Source of the DNA: Maniola hyperantus
Lineage: Eukaryota > Arthropoda > Insecta > Lepidoptera > Nymphalidae
Assembly: GCF_902806685.2 (NCBI RefSeq)
Contig: NC_048538.1
Location: forward strand, 6,634,001-6,698,000
Length of the DNA: 64,000 nucleotides
Direction: 5' to 3'
Shown here: positions 11,370 through 21,345 of the stretch, one piece after another
How positions within the stretch are numbered: position 1 is the stretch's first letter
Layout: every line of letters starts with the position of its first letter
Made by a program: the position numbers and the translations under genes
The notes under the pieces: model-generated
What the model saw: only the letters and a program-made list of their open reading frames with translations
What the model was told of the DNA's origin: nothing
Databases searched by the model: none

Positions 11370-12200
11370 TCCGCCATCTTTAATTTCAGAATAAATGTCA
11401 TCATCAAATTCAGCACCCTCGAAAACCCTGAAAACGACACCCATGTCAATTTTTTGTAAAAAAATCCATGTCCGCCATCTTGGATTTCAGAATAAATGTC
11501 ATCATCAAATTCAGCACCCTCGAAAACCCTGAAACGACACCCATGTCAATTTTTTGTAAAAAAATCCATGTCCACCATCTTGGATTTCAGAATAAATGTC
11601 ATCATCAAATTCAGCACCCTCGAAAACCCTGAAAACGACACCCATGTCAATTTTTTTAAAAAAAATCCATGTCCGCCATCTTGGATTTGAAAATAAATGT
11701 CTTCATCAAATTCAGCACCCTCGAAAACCCTGAAAACGACACCCATGTTTATTTTTTGTAAAAAAATCCATGTCGGCCATCTTGGATTTGAAAATAAATG
11801 TCATCATCAAATTCAGCACCCTCGAAAACCCTGAAAATGACACCCATGTCAATTTTTTGTAAAAAAATTCATGTCAGCCATCTTGGATTTGAAAATAAAT
11901 GTCATCATCAAATTCAGCACCCTCGAAAACCCTGAAAACGACACCCATGTCTATTTTTTGTAAAAAATCCATGTCGGCCATCTTGGATTTGAAAATAAAT
12001 GTCTTCATCAAATTCAGCACCCTCGAAAACCCTGAAAACGACACCCATGTCTATTTTTTGTAAAAAATCCATGTCGGCCATCTTGGATTTGAAAATAAAT
12101 GTCATCATCAAATTCAGCACCCTCGAAAACCCTGAAAACGACACCCATGTCTATTTTTTGTAAAAAAATCCTTGTCGGCCATCTTGGATTTAAAAATAAA
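11370..12200 (+). repeat. Tandem array, period 100-101 bp, eight full units plus a partial ninth
   Basis: Units start at the 'tc.gccatcttgga' motif at 11370, 11471, 11571, 11672, 11773, 11874, 11974 and 12074, with a partial unit from 12175. Each unit carries 'aaataaatgtcatcatcaaattcagcaccctcgaaaaccctgaaaacgacacccatgtc' and an A-run. Units differ by a few substitutions; a 'cttcatcaaa' variant appears in two. Because 101 is not a multiple of three, the short minus-strand frames with repeating peptides are not genes. Confidence 0.95.
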
Positions 12201-12204
12201 AAAC

Positions 12205-12350
12205 ATCCTTATGTAGGTGTGACACAAGGTGCCAACAAGTTCAAAAAATTCCCGTTGTGTAACAGTGTTACTCAACGGGAATGTTTTGAAATTTTTGGCA
12301 CCTTGTGTCACAGTGTTACACACGGGGGTGTGACTCAACGGGAATAACCC
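12205..12350. mobile_element. Hairpin element abutting the tandem array
   Basis: 'gtgacacaaggtgccaacaagttcaaaaaattcccgttg' (12219-12257) folds back on 'caacgggaatgttttgaaatttttggcaccttgtgtcac' (12273-12311) with a short loop. Further copies of 'cagtgtta' and 'ctcaacgggaata' follow to 12346. This looks like a foldback MITE with nested internal repeats. Confidence 0.65.
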
Positions 12351-12662
12351 ACAATTACGACCAAAGTAATCCCTTCCGTGATGCCACATGAGTAGATATG
12401 TGGTGATGCCATGTAAAACGATAAATAATAATACGTGGGGTGCAGGGCATTGTCCTTCCGTTTTTAGATCTATACTATAATTCACACCTCAAAACGAATA
12501 TCCTTCGAGCTGGCATCATACATACGAAGTTTGATTCTTAGTTGAATTGTAACTAAACTCAATGTAGATTGTAGACACGCACTACAAATTACTAAACATG
12601 TTTGTGATTTGTCAGATAATCTTAAAAAATAATTAGGTATACCTATGTAGTTTATCGAAGTT

Positions 12663-12730
12663 AGGACGGTTACGCACTCATCTGATCCGAGTCCGTGAAA
12701 ATACGTTCCGAAGTAACGTATTTTCATTAT
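12663..12730. mobile_element. Fragment of the 'tccgtgaaaatacg' MITE family
   Basis: 'ggttacgcactcatctgatccgagtccgtgaaaatacgtt' matches the terminal segments that occur three times in 61591-61785. Only one end is present here, followed by a short inverted 'aacgtattttca'. Confidence 0.65.
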
Positions 12731-12744
12731 AGAACAATTTGTAT

Positions 12745-12832
12745 GCCCATGCAAAAAATCACGTCGATCTATTGCTCCGTTGCGACGTGATTGAAGGACA
12801 AACCAACAAACAAACACACTTTCGCATTTATG
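12745..12832 (-). mobile_element. Helitron-like fragment (5' part)
   Basis: 'gcccatgcaaaaaatcacgtcgatctattgctccgttgcgacgtgattgaagg' followed by the AAAC-rich tract and 'ctttcgcattta' equals the 5' half of the 9197-9417 type. No CTAG end is retained. Confidence 0.65.
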
Positions 12833-12990
12833 ATTTATGATTTATTTATTCATTTGCTTTCATGGTTACATGAAGCCCCGTTAGGGCATTGCAAAGTTAG
12901 GTACATTAACAATACATACATGCTAAATATATAATTATTATACAATTACATGCAAACTACGTGTTACATTATTTTATAATAGATTTTATC
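12833..12990 (-). mobile_element. LINE 3' UTR fragment
   Basis: 'gatttatttattcatttgctttcatggttacatgaagccccgttagggcattgcaaa' resembles the 3' end of the LINE at 6615-6720 ('tttatttatttgctttcatgtac', 'gtcagggtattgcaaat'). It is a short, dead-on-arrival copy on the minus strand next to the Helitron-like fragment. Confidence 0.55.
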
Positions 12991-13434
12991 ATGTAATTAT
13001 ATAGGGCATTCATTCATTTTGAATCGAAATTATTTTTATTAATAATACGGGTACCTAGTGATTATTTAATTCTTAGCTCGTTAGAAATTAATGACGGATT
13101 ATACCCACTTATTGTGATACACAACATTTTGCCTCTTTTATTCACAAAATGAATAGTTACTTAGGTAGTATTTTCTTTTCCTTATTTTCCGGTCAAAGGA
13201 ACCTTAATCAGAGAAAATGTAGCCTGTCCTGTAATCTGGCGAGATGCGAGTCGAAACGAGCTCTCTTTGAAAAGAACAGTAAATAAATGTAATTGCTTTC
13301 AGGTCTCGAACTTTGGGATTAATCTCGAAAGCTAACGATCGATATTATATCTTAAGTATATTATAACTCCCGTAAGTAATCTGTGCTTCTATAAACATAA
13401 AGTTTTGTCTCAGTTTTGACAAGTTATATCGCGT
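12991..13434 (+). promoter_or_regulatory. Probable upstream region of first exon 1A
   Basis: Non-coding sequence directly 5' of exon 1A, with no recognised transposon, unlike most of the surrounding DNA. I see no TATA box at a convincing place. The absence of repeats and the position support a promoter/enhancer role, but no element can be named. Confidence 0.3.
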
Positions 13435-13737
13435 ACTATAGGTACTCGAAAAGTGGTAAAGTGATTTTAAATATTAACTTTTAAATAGTAAGAAACTTTA
13501 TAGTGGTGCATCTCCGGCGGATCCGGAGCTTTAAGAGGTCAATAAAGCGGTCAAAGTGTCTCCGATCAAATTGTCGGCTATGGATAGCAATTCGGTGTCA
13601 CCAATGCCGGAGTTAGCGCCGATCGCAGAGTTCGACAAATCTCCACCTTCACCACCTAACGAGGAGGTCCCGATGGACGACCTGCCTCCACCGCCCGCTA
13701 CCATCTCCCAACTTGAAGGCAAGAAGAAGCTTAAAGT
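13435..13737 (+). CDS. Alternative first exon 1A of an unidentified gene (partial: 5' UTR plus 158 coding bases)
   Basis: The first ATG of the exon is at 13580 in a good context (ggctATGG); the frame is also open upstream to a stop at 13532. Coding bases 13580-13737 give 52 residues, MDSNSVSPMPELAPIAEF then a Ser/Pro-rich acidic stretch, a PPPP run, and a basic end GKKKLK. The exon ends AAAGT|GTGAGT, a perfect donor at 13738, leaving two bases of a split codon. The predicted peptide is low-complexity and likely disordered; no domain is visible. Start and donor quality, GC-rich codons and lack of repeats support a real exon. The family is not recognised, and the UTR start is a guess. Confidence 0.65.
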
Positions 13738-13743
13738 GTGAGT
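13738..13743 (+). promoter_or_regulatory. Splice donor of exon 1A
   Basis: GTGAGT after AAAGT. It is the best match to the GTRAGT consensus at the end of the frame; the alternative GTGTGA two bases upstream is weaker. Confidence 0.6.
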
Positions 13744-13911
13744 ACCTACCTGTGTTTTTATTTTTAATATAGTTTAAATTAACATTAGTTTGAAACGTGA
13801 TGCCTTCTAGCATTTACAATCTAGAGGATAACTTATAGCCTGATTTTGAACAAAAGCTAATATTATATTGGTATTTTCAAATATTGTGCTAGAGCCACAC
13901 TGTGGCTAATT

Positions 13912-14052
13912 CCGTTGTACACTATCTCTAAACTAAACTAAAATGGCACGTCTAAATCTATTGCTATCCATTTCATAATGTTGCTTGCAGAAAAGGATAG
14001 CGCTAGATTTAGACTTGTTAATTTAGTTTAGTTTAGAGATTGTGTACAAGAG
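13912..14052. mobile_element. Foldback MITE in the intron after exon 1A
   Basis: Left arm 13915-13969 ('ttgtacactatctctaaact...') is the imperfect reverse complement of right arm 13995-14049 ('...agtttagagattgtgtacaa'), about 55 bp each with a 25 bp loop. It has no coding capacity. Confidence 0.75.
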
Positions 14053-14729
14053 AATCGGGCCCAATGTAAATATAATGCAGTAGTATAATGCAGCAATTTT
14101 TTTAAAGCGCGTAACATTTTACAAAAAGTAATGTTTCAAAAAAAATAATGCTATATCTACTTAAGACCAAACTAAAATCAAGGTTTTTAGTTAGTTTGCG
14201 TTTTCTGCGTATATTAGTTTTGATAATTCCCACCTTTTTTGATAATAAGTAACTGATAACTCAAAAAATATTTTTTGCACATAAGGTTTTCTGTTAAAGA
14301 ACGGTAGAATAAAGACAAAACAAGAAGCGATTCGTAAGTGTGGACTAACGCCATCTATGCTTGACGCGCTGTACAAAAAAGTAAATCGTTAACGGTTCTA
14401 CCTACATGATACTGAACCGGCCTGAATACTGCTGTAGCTGTTATTGGTTGCAGTTAGTAGTGTCCGAGTTTTCACGCAGATGGCGCTAGTTGTGTGAATT
14501 TTCCTTTTCAGAGTAATTTTATTCTCTTATAACCACTGTATTTTAATGCAGTTATAAGTTGTAACAAAACTGACACAGTCCGTTTTCACAGTTTGTTATA
14601 TAAAAAAATTGAATTTCGTATTATTAATAACTTTTGTAACAAGTTTATCTTATTGACATCTTTTTCTAGCACAGCCAATAAAGTATTTGCATCTCTATCA
14701 CACAAGTAGTGTACTATCGTAAAGTTGAA
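14053..14729 (+). other. Intron or promoter sequence between exons 1A and 1B
   Basis: No repeat or exon recognised. A short minus-strand open frame (14191-14376) has no recognisable content. Confidence 0.35.
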
Positions 14730-14798
14730 GTAGGGCGCATATCGTGCCCGGATCGAGGCGCGATCTCGGAGAGTGGTGACACGATCGCGAAGGGAAAC

Positions 14799-14810
14799 AT
14801 GCTCATGTGA
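14799..14810 (+). promoter_or_regulatory. Three-codon upstream ORF in the exon 1B leader
   Basis: ATG CTC ATG TGA lies 141 bases before the main ATG of exon 1B. If transcription starts upstream of it, this uORF could lower translation of the 1B isoform. The transcription start is not visible in the sequence. Confidence 0.35.
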
Positions 14811-14950
14811 CCGATTGCCGCCAAATTTCTAATTTCGAACATTTTATTTTTTCGACTTGTGTTTGTGTTTCGGTGCTTTGGATTTTGGAATCCAGCGAGA
14901 CATTGCTGTTAGTATTTTTTGGTGGACTTGGTGAATATTTTTAATTGAAA

Positions 14951-14970
14951 ATGACGAGAAAATCTCAACC
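14951..14970 (+). CDS. Alternative first exon 1B of the same gene (coding part, 20 bases)
   Basis: ATG at 14951 in a good context (gaaaATGA) opens MTRKSQ plus two bases (CC) before a perfect donor GTAAGT at 14971. The leader (about 14735-14950) includes a CpG-richer block (14740-14800), unlike the surrounding AT-rich DNA. The splice phase (two bases carried) equals that of exon 1A and of candidate exon 1C. A seven-residue N-terminus encoded by a separate leader exon is common in multi-promoter insect genes. The gene is not recognised. RNA evidence is needed to prove it. Confidence 0.55.
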
Positions 14971-15825
14971 GTAAGTTATTTTTTTTAATTACGGAAATTG
15001 ATCCAACGAAAATAAAATTTGAATTAAAAAGGCAAATAACGAACTAAAAAAACCCCCGATGTGTCTTCAATATTTTTATAAGTAATAAATATCTACTCAA
15101 CTGAAATTGTATTGGACTGAAAATGTCTTTTCCGCTATGTAAAGAAATGTATTATTATGTTTATATAATATGTATTATGTATAAACAGAGTCTTAACTAA
15201 TTAAGTTAATCTACTTGTAATCTAATTAAAACTGTTGAAAAAGAAATTAAACTAAGGTAGACATTTAAGGGGTTGAAAAAATCTAATAAATTTTATTTAT
15301 AGCTTTAGCTTTAATTAAAATAAATTAAAAAATAATTTTACAGGACTTTACATACCTACATGAATACTATTTTTAGTAAAAAATATATATATTTGTTTAT
15401 CTCTGAACTGACATAATAATATTATCCAACTTTAAGTAGGCAGTTAGGCACCTATCTCTACCTACTCATTAAGTGCATTCGTTTTTTTTATTGATGTAAT
15501 GAACTAATGATACGTGAATGCATTCAAGGCTTTTCATTACGTACTGCTGCTAAGTATCGATACTATATTACTGCTGCTATGTATCGATACATAGATTGTT
15601 AGGTACTTATGTAGGTCTATATACAAAATGACAAGTATGAATAGTTTTAATAGTAGAATTGGTGATTTTATGCATTATTATTGCAGCTTATTTAAAACGT
15701 CTTATTAAAAAGAAGTTTAAAATTTAATTTCCTCAATAAGTTGATAGGTATAGGTACGTATAACTTACTTATACAGTAATATTTGTACACTTACTTTATA
15801 AAATCTAAAACCTAACATTAGTCAT
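14971..15825 (+). other. First-intron sequence, nothing recognised
   Basis: Highly AT-rich with stops in all frames; contains a duplicated 'actgctgctaagtatcgatac' / 'actgctgctatgtatcgatac' pair at 15543-15591, but no identifiable element. Confidence 0.45.
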
Positions 15826-16273
15826 TTTTAGGGTTCCGTACCTCAAAAGGAAAAACGGAACCCTTATAGGATCACTTTGTTGTCTGTCTGTCTGTCTGTC
15901 CGTCTGTCTGTCAAGAAACCTACAGGGTACTTCCCGTTGACCTAGAATCATGAAATTTGGCAGGTAGGTGGGTCTTATAGCTGGCTTTAGGGGAAAAATC
16001 TGAAAACAGTGAATTTGTGGTCACATCACACAAAAAAAAAATTGTGGTCATAAACTAATAATTAGTATTTTCAATTTCCGAAGTAAGATAATATCAAGTG
16101 GGGACTGGGGTATCATATGAAAGGGCTTCACTTGTACATTCTAAGACAGGTTTTTATTTATTTTTAGGTATAATAGTTTTTGATTTACCTATCATGCAAA
16201 ATGTCGATAAAATACGATTGTAATACGGAACCCTCAGTGCGCGAGTCTGAATCGCACTTGGCCGGTTTTTTTG
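15826..16273 (+). mobile_element. 'gggttccgtac ... ttggccggtttttt' interspersed repeat, complete copy
   Basis: It starts 'tagggttccgtacctcaaaagg', has a (TGTC)n tract at 15880-15912, 'caagaaacctacagggtacttcccgttgacctagaatcatgaaatttgg', 'ggtatcatatgaaagggcttcacttgtac', and ends 'acggaaccctcagtgcgcgagtctgaatcgcacttggccggttttttt'. The same ends occur at 50245-50613, 52131-52632 and 55016-55290, so this is a repeat family about 450-500 bp long. The class (SINE or DNA element) is not clear to me. Confidence 0.8.
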
Positions 16274-16869
16274 TATGAATACTTAACACTTGTTTCAATA
16301 ATAATAACATGAATTTGAAACTAGGCACCATGTTATATAATTTGTATCATATAAGAATTGTTTTATATAATATAAGAATTGTATTATGTGTATAAGATTT
16401 TTTTATAATGATTAAAAAATTCAGATGAAGATAAGTAAGTAGGTACGTCTAATATTTACGAACCTACATGTAAAATTATACTGGTTTGCTCAATTTTCTC
16501 AAATCTCAACATGAGTAGGTATCATAAGTATCACGTTGTCTTTTCATATTTTAAATATTCTTTTATTATTTTTGTAACAAAAGCAGATATTATTCTGTGT
16601 TTTCGCATGTCAATTCAATTTTCCAAACAATCCGAACCAACGAACTGAAAATCAAGCGGGAGAGAAATAATATTATATGGGTAGGTGCGACCTCCAAGAG
16701 TAATTTTATTGGCTCTAATAATTCGCAGTGGGTCTCACTCGCAGGGAGCCGACTCAGGAAATGGGATGAAATTGATGCCGTTTAGTGTCGTACTCGTGCA
16801 CAGTACAATATGAGACCGCATACGATATTTAACTCGATTAAAACTCAGGAATTTCAAACTGTTTAGCTC

Positions 16870-17155
16870 TTTCATGCCCATTCGACGGTGGGCGGTTTTG
16901 AGTTCGATTCTTATCAGGCTTCTAAATGGTCTCAGGTCTGATCTAGTGGGAGGTTTCGGTTGTGGCTGATCACCCTATCGACAAAACGTGCCGCTAAGCG
17001 ATTTAGTGTTCCAGTACGATGACGCGTAGAAACCGAAGAGGGGTTTATGGATTTCATACTAATTGAACTGCCAAGCCCCTGCCATAGGCTGCATCACAAG
17101 ATGATCCACCATCAGGTGATATAGCAATCAAAGGCTAGCTTTGTCATTGAATAAA
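16870..17155 (+). mobile_element. SINE-like repeat, family S3
   Basis: Blocks 'tcgacggtgggcggttttgagttcgattc', 'ctagtgggaggtttcggttgtggctg', 'cgccgctaagcgatttagtgttccagtacgatg' and 'ccatcaggtgatat' match, in order, the reverse complement of 33320-33640. A B-box-like 'gagttcgattct' lies near the start, so a tRNA-derived head is likely. Confidence 0.65.
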
Positions 17156-17973
17156 AAAATCTCCGCATTTTGTTAAGAAATACTTACATTTTGTGTTACT
17201 GTGTCATTAAATGTTGCCGTTTTATTTGTGAAAAACTTTGAGAAAAATCTCGTAAGTATAATTGGTAGTACCTACTTAGTACATGCGATTAATGAACTTT
17301 CAATTAACTGAGGCTCTAATGATAAATTAAACTTTCAACTAACTAAGACTGTAAAGATGGCTTAGCTATAAAATTTAAAATATATTAGATGATATACATA
17401 AGTACTTCACTTAAATAAACATGCCTATAAAAAGAAACTGATGATTTTTATTATGAACTCCATTTGTTTGCCACTGTTGATCTACACTTTTGTATACAGT
17501 TTGACATAATATCTCATTCTATAACTAAAACTTACAACGAAGTTCGTTAAAGAATTAAATCTCTGCTAAGTTAGGAAAACTATAGCCTGAGAAGAAAACT
17601 TAACTTTTTTAGTTTTGTTTATCTTACGAAGGCAGTTGCGTACCTATTAGCTTGTTAACTACGTTTTTTAAAAATCCAGTAATGATTAGACTTTAGTAAA
17701 GAGCATAAGATAGTCGTTGTATTGTTCATTTTAAAGCTGATGTAATACCTAACTTACCTACTGTTGTTTCGTTCAATCGTTTTTACTTTCCAAGTTATAT
17801 AATTTTAATATCAGGGGCACGGTGTTGCCCCCGCCAAGTCGAGCCAAACAAAAGGACGGGGCACTACTTCCCTTTTCTGGAAGCGTTTCGTCGTACCTAT
17901 TTTCGAATCATCATAGCTTCGGTCCAGAAGACGCTAGAAATCTGTCATGTCATGATAATCTTTGCTTTTATAA
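17156..17973. other. Intronic sequence, one unassigned GC-richer patch
   Basis: Mostly featureless. At 17812-17960 a GC-richer patch ('ggcacggtgttgcccccgccaagtcgagcc') reads as a 64-codon frame but has no recognisable domain and looks like part of an unknown repeat. Confidence 0.35.
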
Positions 17974-17975
17974 TA

Positions 17976-18430
17976 GAGAGAGAGCCAGCGCGAGCCAGAC
18001 CTTCGTTATTCTATAAAAGCCGAAAGTTTGTCGGCGTATTGCCCCCAACACTGAGAGGAACGTTTGTTTGGATGTTAGTTTGGATCATGGTGGCTTTATG
18101 GGAGATAACATAACATGTAATAAGTAAAGGTGTAAAAAATCTTACGTCAAACTTTAAAACTTGAAGGGTGTCTGGCAGGGGGTTGCCAGGATACGAAGTG
18201 TCTGACAATGCATGACGTGATTTCTAATAGGTACCTACTATTCTGAATAAAAAATAAGAAAAATTTGATTTTATACTTTGACGTAAGATTTTTTCACCTT
18301 TATTACCTGTTATGTTACCTCCCAAAGTCATCATGATCCAAACAAACTTTCCTCCCAGAGTTAGGGACAATACGCAGATAAACAGTCAGCTCTTGTAAAA
18401 TAACGAAGGTCTGGCACACGCTGGCTCTTA
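17976..18430. mobile_element. Large foldback element, family F3 (copy 1)
   Basis: Left arm 'agagccagcgcgagccagaccttcgttatt...taaaagc' and following blocks ('cccaacactgagaggaacgtttgtttgga', 'gatcatggtggcttt', 'aaaatcttacgtcaaa') recur in inverted order on the right ('tttgacgtaagattttttcacc', 'aaagtcatcatgatccaaac', 'cctcccagagttaggg', 'aataacgaaggtctggcacacgctggctctt'). Arms are about 190 bp and imperfect. The second copy is at 54331-54690. Confidence 0.85.
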
Positions 18431-20044
18431 GTCCATAAGGTTTTAAGATAAATTGACATTTATTAGGAGTATTAGTAAGGATATTACATGTATTTGTATA
18501 AACATTAAAGCCGGGATTCATGATCAATATTGTCGTCAGCAATGCAAAAAAAGAAGAGATTCCCAACTCTATGTACTTTTGTTTTCAATGTAGCGAGCCT
18601 TTTAATTTCTTGTAACCTTCACATGCAGAGTGGAAATTTTTTGCTTCCATAACCTGTTTAAAATGATTGATTAAGAGAGTTATATCTTCATTCTTTCGAC
18701 GCTGAGTGAATGATTCACTAGTCTAGAACTCTTAGAGTAGGTAGATCTTGTTGACTTTCATTCCAGTCCAGTTGGTAGGCCTTATTAGCACTAAAAATAT
18801 GTTGCTAGTGTCATAAAACTGTTTTTGTGTGAAAGAAATTGCTTCTTTAAAAAACCAGTATCGGATGAATTGAGAGCGATGTGAGCAAAACGAGTTGGTC
18901 TGGCTCATGCACTTGTCGGATCATCCGCCATTTTTAAGTACCTTTTAAGCAGCGTTCACACGAACCTTATACCTATCTCTCAATGGGTTGTGAGCACGTC
19001 TCGTGTTTATGTTATCGTAAAATTATTTATGTGACATTTTATAAGTTACATAAGCAGCTATCTCATGTTACTAAATTACAGGTACACAATCTAAATATCT
19101 ATGATAAAGTATTACTAAAGAAAATTCTTTAGTAAATTTCAAAATATTGTGTAGTTAAAAAACGTGGTAATTTTCTTCGCTATACTTAAATAATTTACTT
19201 AAATTATTAATTAATTAATACGTATTGTTTAAGTCTTTTGCTAATAACGCTATGCCGCACATAATTATTATTTTTTGTTTTTTGTTACTCAAAAACTGAT
19301 TTATTCCATTCTAATACCAACAACTAATACCACTATCGCTATTTGTTAGAACTGCGAACGGATACCACTCTTCAAATATTTAAAGGAGAATGCATTTTAG
19401 AAACAAACATTTCTGTGTCTGCTAGATTTACAAATGTGTAGGTACCTAATTTCAAAGTTCCGTGTGTTTTTTATGAAAATATTGCCTGCCTGTGTATATT
19501 AAAAACTAGTCTGAAATATTTTGTTTCAGCAGTTTCAGCCTTCACGAAAAACTAATATATTCGTTTTGTTATATCTGTCATCTATTTGAACACACTTGTT
19601 ATTTGTATTACATAGATATTTAAGATACTGTATATTATAATATGCATCTAGTTAAGTTATGAAAAACTAGATATAGATAAAACCGAAATGTTTATTAATA
19701 GATAATAACATAATAACGTACCCATTTCGTACGCTCTACATATGAAGACATTGAATACAATGCAATTACCTATCTACTAGCTATTTGTTATGTAATGCGA
19801 TGCAGAAGGTAATTACCTTCATAGTTACATCACAAATAATTACACTACTAATAATACTCATTACAATAAACCGTTTCGCCTGTCTGTTCCTCTGTCGACA
19901 ATGAAATCGATTTTGATTTTTGACCACCCATTCTATTTGTTTATTATTTACCTAATGAGTAAATATTAGAAGCTAATTGCGAATTCATCCGCGTGGATTT
20001 AGATTTTTAAAAATTTCGTGGGAACTCTAATTAAATACTAATCC
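18431..20044. other. Intronic sequence, nothing recognised
   Basis: AT-rich, stops in all frames. At 19972-20035 there is a short Helitron-like 3' fragment ('gcgaattcatccgcgtggatttagatttttaaaaatttcgtgggaactct'). Otherwise no repeat or exon is seen. Confidence 0.4.
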
Positions 20045-20325
20045 AAATACTATCTGTCCCGGCTTTACTCACGTGTGTAGTCGACGTTAGCCCGACTAGT
20101 TTCGAACCTATACGGGGTCCTTTTTCAAGGGAGTCCGTTCGCGCACGCGCCGCGGTTTTGACTGCGGGACGCACGTGCCGCTGCCCGTAGAGCCCGTTGT
20201 GAGGGTGGCTGGGGTCGCGGCGCGTGCGCGAACGGACTCCCTTGAAAAAGGACCCCGTATGGGTTCGAAACTAGTCGGGCTAACGTCGACTACACACGTG
20301 AGTAAAGCCGGGACAGATAGTATTT
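20045..20325. mobile_element. Nearly perfect 281-bp foldback element
   Basis: Left arm 20045-20154 and right arm 20216-20325 are reverse complements over 110 bp with only one mismatch that I can find (T at 20109 opposite G at 20261) and no indel. The outer ends read 'aaatactatctgtcccggc' and its complement; the inner arms are CpG-rich ('cgttcgcgcacgcgccgcg'). A 61 bp GC-rich loop separates them. Such arm identity implies a young insertion or arm correction. No ORF is present. Confidence 0.9.
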
Positions 20326-20378
20326 AGAATGGAAATCACTCACGGTAGTTTAAACGCTAAATCCTAATCCTTGAATTA

Positions 20379-20597
20379 TCCTAATATTATAAATGTGAAA
20401 GTGCGGATGCTTGGATGTTTGGATGTCTGTTACTCAATCATGCAAAAATGGCTAAACGGATTTGGATGAAATTTGGAAGGGAGATAAATTATACCCTGGA
20501 TTTACACATAGGCTACTTTTTATCCCCTAAAATCAAAGAGTACCCGCGGGATTTTGAAAAATGTAAATCCACGCGGTCGTCCGTGGTCATTAGCTAG
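20379..20597 (+). mobile_element. Helitron-like non-autonomous element, full length
   Basis: Starts TCCTAATATTATAAATGTG, contains 'ttactcaatcatgcaaaaatggctaaacggat', 'cataggctactttttatcccctaaaatcaaagag' and ends with a decayed palindrome and TTAGCTAG at 20597. It matches 28536-28738. It lies only 53 bp from the 281-bp palindrome. Confidence 0.75.
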
Positions 20598-20819
20598 TAA
20601 ATAATAATTAGGTATACTTTCTTCGGTAGGTAAAGGAGAGACAGAAAAAATAAGAAATTTTATAAGCAACAAAGTGATCACACAAAAATTATTTTCAGAA
20701 TACTACTTAGGTACAATGTTTTTCAAATTTCAACTTACAAGAGAAAAATGGTGGTGGTCTTCTTAGTTAGAATACTTCCAATGCACAGAAGTTGTAGGTA
20801 CTACCGAAAAAGTTGCAAA

Positions 20820-21189
20820 CTAGAGAATCGGACACTGTGATGCAAAAAAATCCCAAAAAGGGTAAACACTTCAGCGTGATGCTTAGATACACCGATACAG
20901 AGCTTTGTTACAAAACTTATTTTTTTGGGATAAAAAGTAGTCTATGTGGTAGGTACGTCTCCACTCTCCAGGATGCAAGCTATCTCTGTACCAAATAGGT
21001 GATGCCCGCAAATTCGTCCATGTGGATTTAGATTTTTAAAAATCTCGTGTGAACTCTTATAGTTTTTTCCGGGATAAGCTGGTAGCCTATGTCTATCCCT
21101 GGGATCCAAGCTACATCTGTACCAAATTTAATCAAAAATCAAACTGATGGGCCGTGAAAAGGTAGCAGATAGACAGAAGTACCTATGGA
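20820..21189 (-). mobile_element. Helitron-like fragments, two in series
   Basis: 20825-20995 holds degraded 'gggataaaaagtagtctatgt' and 'ccaggatgcaagctatctctgtaccaaat' blocks; 21000-21185 holds 'gatgcccgcaaattcgtcc.tgtggatttag', 'ccgggataagctggtagcctatgt', 'caagctacatctgtaccaaattt' and 'gggccgtgaaaaggtagcagatagacag'. Both are in the minus orientation and lack intact termini. Confidence 0.6.
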
Positions 21190-21345
21190 TAAAGTAATAG
21201 TCAACACCACCTGCCACTGTCCATTTGGTTGTCTGGAGGAGATCGCTATTTAGTGATAAGACCGCCTTTTTGTACCTACTTTTTAAGATTTTTTTGTAAC
21301 CTATCATTGTTTTCTGGTGCAATAAAGAATATATACATACATACG
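21190..21345 (+). mobile_element. Non-LTR retrotransposon 3' tail
   Basis: 'ttggttgtctggaggagatcgctatttagtgataagaccgcctttttgta' followed by 'ggtgcaataaagaatatatacatacat' is a frequent 3' UTR tail of lepidopteran non-LTR elements, with a polyadenylation-like AATAAA and a simple-sequence end. No coding part is attached. Confidence 0.6.

Noticed and set aside
11496..12485. Several repeat-peptide ORFs on both strands
   Set aside because: They are frames through the 100-101-bp tandem array; the period is not a multiple of three and frames end wherever units vary.
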